A DNA stretch of 39,230 nucleotides, taken from NCBI GenBank assembly GCA_029050995.1, contig JAIDLO010000062.1:1-39230 (forward strand). The letters are read 5' to 3'. A model generated the notes under the pieces. It made no database searches. It was not told where the DNA came from and saw nothing but the letters and a program-made list of their open reading frames with translations. The stretch's first letter is position 1. Each line of letters opens with the position of its first letter. This document shows, piece by piece, positions 33,058-39,230 of this stretch. The translations under genes and the position numbers were made by a program. The DNA comes from Eubacterium sp. (GTDB lineage: Bacteria; Bacillota; Clostridia; Oscillospirales; Acutalibacteraceae).

Positions 33058-33909
33058 ATGAAGATAAGTGATATTAATATACGAGATCCGTTTGTGCTTT
33101 TTGAGGATAATAAGTATTATCTGTATGGTACAAGAGCAAGGGATTTCGGCTGTAAAACAGGCGGCTTTGATGTTTATACATCTGATGATCTTGTTGATTG
33201 GAGTAAACCGATAGAGTGCTTCAATTCTGCTGAAGCCGGCTTTGATAGAGAGGTAAACTGGGCGCCTGAGGTGCATAAGTATAAAAATGCTTATTATATG
33301 TTTGCAACCTTTACAAGAGAAAATGGTTTAAGAGGTACATTTTCTCTGAAAGCAGAAAGCCCGCTTGGTCCGTTTGTTCCGCATAGCCCAAAGGTGTTAA
33401 CGCCGGATGAATGGGAATGTCTGGACGGCACGCTTTATATTGATAAAAAGGGAAATCCTTATCTTGTTTTCTGCCACGAACATACGCAGATTATAGACGG
33501 TACGGTTTGCTATGTCCGCCTTAGTGATGATTTAACTGAAGCGGTTTCCGAACCTGTAACCTTGTTCAGCGGTTCATCGCCGTATTATATCGAAGAAAAG
33601 GCAGAGGGCGAGCATTATATAACGGACGGTCCGTTTATGTATAGAACATCGAACGGCGATTTGCTGATGATATGGTCAACCTTTATCAATCATCAGTATG
33701 CGCAGTGCCTTGCTAAATCTGATAACGGCGAAATTGATGGTAACTTTGTTCATCTTCCGCCGCTGATTACAAATGACGGCGGGCATGGAATGCTGTTTGA
33801 TAGTAAAGAAGGCTTGATGCTTACCTTCCATACACCGAACCAAACAAACTTTGAACGCCCAACCTTTAAGAAAATTAAAGATATCGGCAGTTCGATAGAA
33901 ATTGTATAA
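33058..33909 (+). CDS. Glycoside hydrolase family 43 protein
   Basis: A cytoplasmic five-bladed beta-propeller glycosidase, 283 residues, without signal peptide; it probably cleaves imported arabino- or xylo-oligosaccharides. The catalytic base is likely D10 (IRDPF), WAPE is at 68-71, the pKa-modulating Asp is likely D123 (LDGTLYID), and H243 (GGHGM) fits the metal-site His. The usual acid motif EGP is TDGP here, so D190 stands where Glu is expected. ATG 33058 starts one base after the previous stop, with AAGGAC upstream. Third gene of the symporter cluster. Confidence 0.88.
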   Translation: MKISDINIRDPFVLFEDNKYYLYGTRARDFGCKTGGFDVYTSDDLVDWSKPIECFNSAEAGFDREVNWAPEVHKYKNAYYMFATFTRENGLRGTFSLKAESPLGPFVPHSPKVLTPDEWECLDGTLYIDKKGNPYLVFCHEHTQIIDGTVCYVRLSDDLTEAVSEPVTLFSGSSPYYIEEKAEGEHYITDGPFMYRTSNGDLLMIWSTFINHQYAQCLAKSDNGEIDGNFVHLPPLITNDGGHGMLFDSKEGLMLTFHTPNQTNFERPTFKKIKDIGSSIEIV

Positions 33910-33914
33910 AATTT

Positions 33915-33943
33915 AAGGAGCAGCGTAAAGCTGCTCCTTTTTT
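33915..33943. terminator. Terminator between GH43 and the ABC exporter operon
   Basis: A perfect 10-bp stem, AAGGAGCAGC (33915-33924) with GCTGCTCCTT (33930-33939), loop GTAAA, ends in six T residues. On the minus strand the tail is TTAAATTTT, so it may serve both convergent operons. Confidence 0.93.
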
Positions 33944-35765
33944 AATTGATATAATACTTAGCTTGTGCGTTCCATAGTTCGTTGTATTTTCCGTTCTTTT
34001 CAATCAGCTGTTGATGTGTACCTGTTTCAACCAATTCAGCTTTGTCAAATACGGCAATATTGTTGCAGAACGCACAGCTTGATAATCTGTGTGAAATATA
34101 GATTGCAGTTTTATTTTCAACAAAGGAATTAAATCGGCTGTATATTTCATGTTCGGCAATCGGGTCAAGCGCAGCTGTTGGCTCGTCAAGAATAACAATC
34201 GGTGCATCCTTGTATAAGGCTCTTGCAAGTGCAAGTTTCTGTGCCTCGCCGCCTGAAATCTCAACACCTGCTTTGTCTAAATCTTTATAAAGATAAGTGC
34301 GTTCCTTGTTTTCCATTTTCAGCACTCTGTCTTTAATATTTGCCTCATCAAGCACCTTATAAAGCTTATTGTAATCGTATTCTTCGCCTGCTGAAATGTT
34401 TTGCGAAAGTGTTGTTGAAAAGATTTTGAAATCCTGAAAAACAACAGAATACAGGCGCATTATGCTTTCTTTTGAGTATTCCTTAATGTTGATGCCGTTA
34501 ATCAGTATTTCGCCGTCTGTAACATCATAGAGCCTGCAAAGCAGTTTGATAAATGTTGTTTTGCCGCTGCCGTTTCTGCCGACAACTGCAAGATTTTCGC
34601 CGTTATTTATTTTTATATTGATATTCTTTAAAGAATAGTTTTTGGCATTCGGATATTTAAAAGAAACATTTCGGAATTCTATTTCAAATTTATCTGTAAA
34701 GTCGATATCCTTTACACCATATTTCATATGATCCTGCGTATCAAGAATTTCAAAATAGCACTTAGCAAGCGGTATAATCTCCTGAAGCTTGCCAAATGTG
34801 TTTGCCATCATCATAATGCCGTTTATAATCTGCATAAATGAACCGCAGTACAGCACAAGCGAGCCGATACTGAAAAGCCCGAGCAAGCCTTTAATACCGA
34901 TAAACAGATAAACACCAAAGCCAACTACTGCACCAAGTATCGCAACAAAGGAGCTTGCCTTTGCCGTGTGCATAGAAATTTTACGGAGTGTTTTTTCGCC
35001 GTCTGTTAAAATCTTGCTTGTTGCAATGCTGTCTATTAAATTCTGCTCCTTGTAAATTCTGATTTCCTTGCCTGTTCTGTAATCTCCGAAAATATCAAGA
35101 AAGGAATAGAAAATCCTGTCCAGCTCAGCGTAGCTTTCATTTGCCTTTAAATAAGATTTGTTTATGTTTACCGCAACAAGAAGAATGATAACCGCCATTG
35201 CGAGGATTGCACTGATTATTGTAATCAGGAAAATCGGCTTTTCAAAAAAGGTATCTCCTGTTCTGGTAAACCCAACTTTAAGAAGCGGGAAGATGATAAT
35301 AACGGAAATAATTAAAGTAAATAAGCCGTTTAAAAATCTGTATGTTGTCCACACAAAATAGGGGAAGCGGGACCATCTGCTTTTTTCGGCTTCCTCGTGC
35401 TTGTGGATAAGCTCTTTATATTCGCTGTTTTCAAGCTTCTGATATTCTGTTTTGAATAGCTTGGATGCAACCTTTTTGTTTTCCTTGTTCAGCAAAAGAT
35501 TTCTTAAATTCTGGCTGTATTCATCCAGAAAGCTGCCAAGGAAAAACAGGATAAAGTTTATTGCAACGGCAATCGTTATGTAGAGCATAACGGTTTTGAA
35601 ATCCTTGCCGTCACTTAACAGATTTATAATTTTAGCTGTAAACAATATGTTTATAAATGGTTTGAGTGATGAAACGATTGACTGGATGGTTACAGCCGGT
35701 AAAACCTTTTTTTCAAGGCTTTGAATTTCCTTGTAGATTTTAAAAACTGTTTTCATATTACGCAT
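33942..35765 (-). CDS. ABC exporter half-transporter, second of a pair
   Basis: A 607-residue ABC half-transporter with six membrane helices (roughly residues 20-330) and a C-terminal ATPase. Walker A VGRNGSGKTT is near residue 395, the Q-loop VVFQD near 445, signature SGGEAQK near 505, Walker B VILDEPTAALD near 525 and the switch His in ISHRLSS near 558. All ATPase motifs are canonical. ATG 35765 overlaps the stop of the upstream partner by 8 bp, with GGAGG nine bases before it. Probably forms a heterodimer with that partner. Substrate unknown; no peptidase domain or precursor peptide gene was found nearby. Confidence 0.92.
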   Translation of the reverse strand: MRNMKTVFKIYKEIQSLEKKVLPAVTIQSIVSSLKPFINILFTAKIINLLSDGKDFKTVMLYITIAVAINFILFFLGSFLDEYSQNLRNLLLNKENKKVASKLFKTEYQKLENSEYKELIHKHEEAEKSRWSRFPYFVWTTYRFLNGLFTLIISVIIIFPLLKVGFTRTGDTFFEKPIFLITIISAILAMAVIILLVAVNINKSYLKANESYAELDRIFYSFLDIFGDYRTGKEIRIYKEQNLIDSIATSKILTDGEKTLRKISMHTAKASSFVAILGAVVGFGVYLFIGIKGLLGLFSIGSLVLYCGSFMQIINGIMMMANTFGKLQEIIPLAKCYFEILDTQDHMKYGVKDIDFTDKFEIEFRNVSFKYPNAKNYSLKNINIKINNGENLAVVGRNGSGKTTFIKLLCRLYDVTDGEILINGINIKEYSKESIMRLYSVVFQDFKIFSTTLSQNISAGEEYDYNKLYKVLDEANIKDRVLKMENKERTYLYKDLDKAGVEISGGEAQKLALARALYKDAPIVILDEPTAALDPIAEHEIYSRFNSFVENKTAIYISHRLSSCAFCNNIAVFDKAELVETGTHQQLIEKNGKYNELWNAQAKYYIN

Positions 35766-37536
35766 TCACAGCCACCTCCGTTTCCTTATAGTAGTAGCTC
35801 TGAATCTGATACATTCTGTAATATGCACCCTTTTGTGCCATAAGCTCATCGTGTGTTCCGCTCTCAGCAATTCTGCCGTCTTTAATGAATAAAATTCTGT
35901 TGCAGAAGCGTGTTGAAGAAAGCCTGTGCGAAATGAAAAAGGAAATCTTGTTTTCCGTTAATTCATTATATTTCAGATAAAGCTCATTCTCTGAAATCGG
36001 ATCAAGCGCTGCTGTCGGTTCATCAAGAATGAGAACAGGCGCATTTTTGTAAACAGCCTTTGCAAGAAGCAATTTCTGCTTTTCTCCGCCGGAAAAATCA
36101 ACTGCGTTTTTGTAAACATTCTTATCCATCAGTGCGTTTTCCTTATCCGGCAAAGCATTTATCTTTTCCAAAATGCCTGCTTTCTTAAATGCAGAATAAA
36201 GCTTTTCCTTGTCATATTCTTTCTCGGCGCTGATGTTTTCAGCAATCGTCATCGGCATAAAGAAATAGTCCTGAAAAACAGCAGAAAACAAATCAAAGTA
36301 ACTTTCGCTTGAAAAATCTCTGCTGCTTTTGCCGTTAATCAGTATATCGCCGTTTGTAGGATAGTAAAGACCGCAGAGCAGTTTTATTGCCGTTGTTTTG
36401 CCTGCTCCGTTTTCGCCAACGATTGCAATGTTTTCGCCTTTGTTTACTTTAAAGGACATATTGTTGATTGTGCTTTTTTCAGCAGACGGATATGTAAATG
36501 AAACATCTTTGAATTCAATAGATTCAATCTCACTGAAATCAACATCTGGCTTATCCTTGCTCTCGTTTTCGCTTTCAATATATTTGCGGAAAACTTCGCA
36601 GTCGTTCGCACTGCGTTCAATTTTTGAATAGGAAAAAACAAGGTTAACAATCCAGTTTGAAAAGCCTGTTATAATTCCAAAATAAAAAACAAATTCGGAA
36701 ACGGTTAATCTGCCGTTTGTTACAAGATAAATCAGATATACATACGCAATAAGCTGGCGGATCAGATTTAATACGGCTCTTATTCCGCTTACTGCCGCAC
36801 TTTGATTTGTGTATTTTGCAATAATCCTTTCAATATCGGCTGTAATTTTAGCAACTGTATAAATAAAATAATCCTGAAAGCCGTATAATTTAATATCCTT
36901 GGATGCGTCACTGCTTTTGCTCAATTTATAAAAATAATCAAGCTTTGATGAAAGCTTTGAACTGTCGTCAAGCGTTGCTTTCTGCTTTTTATTTAAAACC
37001 TTTAATATGATAAATTCGCCAACGCAGGTTAAAAGAATAAGCAGAATCATAAAAATATTGATTTTATAAATCAAAACGGCAGATGCAATAACGCCGATTA
37101 TGCAAACAAGAAAATCGTTGCATTCTTCAATGAAATCTGCACCCGAAGAAAAACGAGCGTTATAAAAGGCTTCTGCTCTTTTGTGCAGTTCTCTGCCCTC
37201 AAGGCTTTCTATATTTACATAATCAGTCGAAAGATTTTTGCGGAATGCCATAACAGCATAGCGCATTCTTACAATTCTTGCGCCGCCTCTGATAAGCTCC
37301 TTCATAAACGGATCCATCCATATGGTAAAGGTTAAGAGCAGGCTTAAAAGTGCAACAACAAGAATTAACCGCTCTGTTGTAACGCCCTTTTCAATGCAGT
37401 CTATCATAGCCTTTGGTATGTATGCTGTTACAATCGGCTGAAGAACAAGAGCTGGCACTCTTACCAGAAAGTATAAAATACTTTTCCTGTCCCATGCTAT
37501 CCAATTGGAAAGCATGTATTTTATGTTTTTAATCAT
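35758..37536 (-). CDS. ABC exporter half-transporter, first of a pair
   Basis: A 592-residue half-transporter, six N-terminal membrane helices then an ATPase. Walker A VGENGAGKTT is near residue 370, Q-loop AVFQD near 418, signature SGGEKQK near 480, Walker B LILDEPTAALD near 500 and ISHRLSS near 530. Both nucleotide sites of the pair keep the catalytic Glu, unlike many heterodimeric exporters with one degenerate site. GAGGG is eight bases before the ATG. A good promoter lies about 75 bp upstream with a palindrome in the leader. Export of a lipid, drug or peptide is possible; sequence does not decide. Confidence 0.92.
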   Translation of the reverse strand: MIKNIKYMLSNWIAWDRKSILYFLVRVPALVLQPIVTAYIPKAMIDCIEKGVTTERLILVVALLSLLLTFTIWMDPFMKELIRGGARIVRMRYAVMAFRKNLSTDYVNIESLEGRELHKRAEAFYNARFSSGADFIEECNDFLVCIIGVIASAVLIYKINIFMILLILLTCVGEFIILKVLNKKQKATLDDSSKLSSKLDYFYKLSKSSDASKDIKLYGFQDYFIYTVAKITADIERIIAKYTNQSAAVSGIRAVLNLIRQLIAYVYLIYLVTNGRLTVSEFVFYFGIITGFSNWIVNLVFSYSKIERSANDCEVFRKYIESENESKDKPDVDFSEIESIEFKDVSFTYPSAEKSTINNMSFKVNKGENIAIVGENGAGKTTAIKLLCGLYYPTNGDILINGKSSRDFSSESYFDLFSAVFQDYFFMPMTIAENISAEKEYDKEKLYSAFKKAGILEKINALPDKENALMDKNVYKNAVDFSGGEKQKLLLAKAVYKNAPVLILDEPTAALDPISENELYLKYNELTENKISFFISHRLSSTRFCNRILFIKDGRIAESGTHDELMAQKGAYYRMYQIQSYYYKETEVAVNA

Positions 37537-37565
37537 GATTTTACCCTCAGTTAAGTTTTACTGTT

Positions 37566-37580
37566 TGTTTACGATAAACA
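37566..37580. promoter_or_regulatory. Palindrome in the ABC operon leader
   Basis: TGTTTA-CGA-TAAACA is a perfect 6-bp inverted repeat about 30 bp before the ABC start codon and downstream of the promoter. It could be a repressor site blocking elongation or a weak mRNA hairpin. No regulator gene adjoins it. Confidence 0.5.
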
Positions 37581-37609
37581 GAGGGGGAGCTGTTCATCAT
37601 CACAATATC

Positions 37610-37638
37610 ATCATACATAACATTTATCTGCTTGTCAA
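37610..37638 (-). promoter_or_regulatory. Promoter of the ABC exporter pair
   Basis: On the minus strand a consensus TTGACA (37633-37638) and TATGAT (37610-37615) are exactly 17 bp apart. The predicted leader is about 65 nt. Confidence 0.85.
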
Positions 37639-37714
37639 TGTATGTCCCGAATATATTCTTGGCTTTACGGATGAACCGCTTCCCTTAAAAAAAATTAAAT
37701 TTTTGTTTATATAA

Positions 37715-37748
37715 AAATAGGTCACAGGTTAATTCCTGTGACCTATTT
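37715..37748. terminator. Terminator after the metallophosphatase gene
   Basis: A 14-bp perfect stem, AAATAGGTCACAGG (37715-37728) with CCTGTGACCTATTT (37735-37748), loop TTAATT. On the minus strand it continues into TTTTATATAAAC. It separates the metallophosphatase from the ABC promoter. Confidence 0.9.
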
Positions 37749-37749
37749 A

Positions 37750-37780
37750 TTCGGTGCGTCGGGGACGCCGCACCCTACGA
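37750..37780 (-). repeat. GTAGGG palindrome, copy 6
   Basis: Inverse orientation: GGTGCG and CGCACC outer arms with an inner GCGTC/GACGC pair, ending CTAC. Read on the minus strand its core is GGCGTCCCCGAC, nearly that of copy 7. Confidence 0.7.
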
Positions 37781-37812
37781 ATATTAAAATATACTTAATG
37801 ATATGGATTATC

Positions 37813-37845
37813 GTAGGGGATGGCGTCCTCGACATCCCGTTTTGC
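37813..37845 (+). repeat. GTAGGG palindrome, copy 7
   Basis: GTAGGGGAT, core GGCGTCCTCGAC, then ATCCCGTTTTGC. The outer arms GGGAT and ATCCC pair; they differ from those of copy 6 although the core is shared. Confidence 0.7.
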
Positions 37846-37850
37846 TTTAA

Positions 37851-39104
37851 TTATTTATTTCTCTTTTTCTTTTTTACAACTGCGGTAATAATTCCTGCGG
37901 CTGCAACGAGTACAACTGCACCGATACTGCCGCCGATTACGCCTGGTAAAAACTTATGCGTGTATTCATAATAGCCGTGCTTATCCTTATAGGTCGGCTT
38001 AACCTGATAGCCAAGTATATCCTCAGCTTTCAAAACTTGCGTGCTGAAATTTTTTAAATCATTTTCGCGCAGGGTAATTGTTCTTGCTCCGTGATTCCAG
38101 CCGTAGCTGTAATAGCCTGCAGCAGGCACAGCGCCAAGATAAATTCCGTCTACCATTCCAAGATAATCATTCGGATGATCGTGGCCGAAGAATGCGCCGA
38201 TAATATCGCCCTGTTCTTTCCATGATGTAAACTGATCATGCTGAACATCAGCAGGGCAGGGACCTTCTTCAAAGCTTCCCTGTATAACATCCGATGAAGC
38301 TTTCCAGTATTTATCTTTGAACATTGCAGTGTTGCCGTGAACATAGCCTGATGTTGGCTTGTCAACAGATTCTGCAAGCTGATAAACCTCAGGCACTGCA
38401 ATATGCTGGAAAAGTAATGCAGGAAGCGGTGTACCGCCGTTTGCTTTCTTAAGCTGGTTTGATGTTTTTATGTACCATTCCTGCTGGTCCGGCTGAACAA
38501 AGCCGTAGCCGTCTGCATAATAAGGGTTTGAATCCATAAGCCAAAGGTTGAAAATGTCTTTTTCACCTTTGCTGTCCTTAATCAAAAGGTTGTATGTTCC
38601 ACCGCCTGTAAGCTCATCGCGCTCAATAGCAAGGCAGTTTGGGAATTCCTGATAAACGGAAAGCATATATTCCTTTGCTTCCTCTTCCGTCATCTTGTTG
38701 TTTTCATCGCAAAGCCCCTCGTGGTCGTGGTTGCCGTAAACCATAGCAAACGGAATGCCTCTTTGTGCAACAGGCTCAATAATCTTTCGGATTGCTGTTG
38801 CAGTTTTTTCTTTTGTAACACCCTTGAACCAACAAGTGTTGTCCCCAAGGAAGATAACTAAATCCGGGTTTTCTCTGTTCAGGCTGTTGTTGATGATTTC
38901 AAGCATTTCATTTTGCGGCTCGTCTGTATCCTGCGTATCTGAAATACAAAGAATTTTAAATTCGCCGCTTTCGTTAAATTTAAGCATTTGGCTTACCTCC
39001 GTGCTTCTCGGTGTTGGTGCTGCAAGTGCGGTAATCGGAAGTGCCGCTGCTGCAAGCATTGTGCAACTCATAAGTATGGCTGCCGTCTTTTTAAAAAGGT
39101 TCAT
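37851..39104 (-). CDS. Secreted, membrane-anchored metallophosphatase
   Basis: A 417-residue calcineurin-like phosphoesterase. A signal peptide ends near A29 (ALAAP). Metal-binding motifs are SDTQ (D56; the usual DxH has Gln instead of His), GDN (87-89), GNHDHE (124-129), FQH near 245 and GHDHPND near 310. A C-terminal membrane helix (about 388-410, VIGGSIGAVVLVAAAG) and a basic tail KKKKRNK anchor it with the enzyme outside. A DTQ motif is frequent in the group of secreted purple-acid-phosphatase-like enzymes. GGAGG precedes the ATG. Likely scavenges phosphate from organic esters; substrate unproven. Confidence 0.92.
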   Translation of the reverse strand: MNLFKKTAAILMSCTMLAAAALPITALAAPTPRSTEVSQMLKFNESGEFKILCISDTQDTDEPQNEMLEIINNSLNRENPDLVIFLGDNTCWFKGVTKEKTATAIRKIIEPVAQRGIPFAMVYGNHDHEGLCDENNKMTEEEAKEYMLSVYQEFPNCLAIERDELTGGGTYNLLIKDSKGEKDIFNLWLMDSNPYYADGYGFVQPDQQEWYIKTSNQLKKANGGTPLPALLFQHIAVPEVYQLAESVDKPTSGYVHGNTAMFKDKYWKASSDVIQGSFEEGPCPADVQHDQFTSWKEQGDIIGAFFGHDHPNDYLGMVDGIYLGAVPAAGYYSYGWNHGARTITLRENDLKNFSTQVLKAEDILGYQVKPTYKDKHGYYEYTHKFLPGVIGGSIGAVVLVAAAGIITAVVKKKKRNK

Positions 39105-39137
39105 ATATTTCCTCCTGCAGTATGATACTTTAACTAC

Positions 39138-39166
39138 ATTTTATATGATTTTGTGTTTTTAAGCAA
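39138..39166 (-). promoter_or_regulatory. Promoter of the metallophosphatase gene
   Basis: On the minus strand TTGCTT (39161-39166) and TAAAAT (39138-39143) are 17 bp apart, about 35 bp before the start codon. No Pho-box-like repeat is recognised. Confidence 0.7.
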
Positions 39167-39224
39167 TAAGAATTATAGAAATTGTTTTGATAATATGTTA
39201 AAATGATAGCAGGCGGTGATTGTA

Positions 39225-39230
39225 TGAAAC
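39225..39230 (+). CDS. Possible start of a gene running off the window
   Basis: ATGAAAC ends the window and is preceded by AGGCGGTG about seven bases upstream and by TAAAAT at 39199-39204, a plausible -10. Only two codons are visible, so nothing can be said of the product. Confidence 0.3.

Larger units (their letters stand above)
37537..37850. other. Spacer between the metallophosphatase and ABC operons
   Basis: This 314-bp gap has no gene. From right to left it holds two GTAGGG palindromes in opposite orientation, the terminator of the metallophosphatase gene, the ABC promoter and a leader palindrome, all listed separately. A stretch of A/T at 37686-37715 is otherwise featureless. Confidence 0.7.

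Overview
The window is low-GC Gram-positive chromosome, most likely from a gut-type member of the Clostridia (order Oscillospirales, Ruminococcaceae/Acutalibacteraceae-like). This is inferred from Firmicutes-type rpoBC-rpsL-rpsG-fusA-tuf order, GGAGG ribosome binding sites, some TTG starts, a short archaeal-type ProS, a BspA-like repeat protein with Cys-x-x-Cys modules, and short GTAGGG palindromes scattered between genes. Placement at genus level is not possible from the sequence alone.

Layout. (1) 1-12552: rpoB and rpoC, then rpsL, rpsG, fusA and tuf, closed by a strong terminator. The usual L7Ae-like gene between rpoC and rpsL is absent; two hairpins lie there instead. (2) 12553-14964: a repeat-rich spacer, then a small accessory module. 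It has an XRE regulator diverging from a PUA/EVE-like protein gene, with two matching 18-bp operators laid over the promoter, and a secreted leucine-rich-repeat protein whose start overlaps the stop of the EVE-like gene. (3) 15035-18675: recD2, an MreB-family actin and a small membrane protein. (4) 18676-20126: three GTAGGG palindromes, then a DUF2975 membrane protein, a YozG-like regulator and a small membrane-anchored protein. (5) 20140-22684, minus strand: proS then galE. (6) 22840-29541: the F1Fo ATP synthase operon, atpB-E-F-(H+A)-G-D-C. (7) 29568-33943: a HAD phosphatase fused to a DUF523/TudS-like domain, then a sugar-symporter, zinc-ribbon membrane protein and GH43 glycosidase cluster. 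(8) 33942-39166, minus strand: two overlapping ABC exporter half-transporters and a secreted, membrane-anchored metallophosphatase.

Most notable points. The delta and alpha subunits of the ATP synthase are encoded as one continuous protein of 673 residues with no credible internal start, which would put three delta domains on each F1 head unless the chain is processed. In the same operon a 276-bp element with terminal inverted repeats and flanking TA dinucleotides (like IS630/Tc1-derived MITEs) sits exactly in the stop codon of atpE; removing it restores a TAA stop and an ordinary short atpE-atpF spacer. The HAD-TudS-like fusion, the XRE/EVE/LRR module with its operators, and the modular GTAGGG palindromes also deserve attention. 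No CRISPR array, tRNA, rRNA or riboswitch was recognised.
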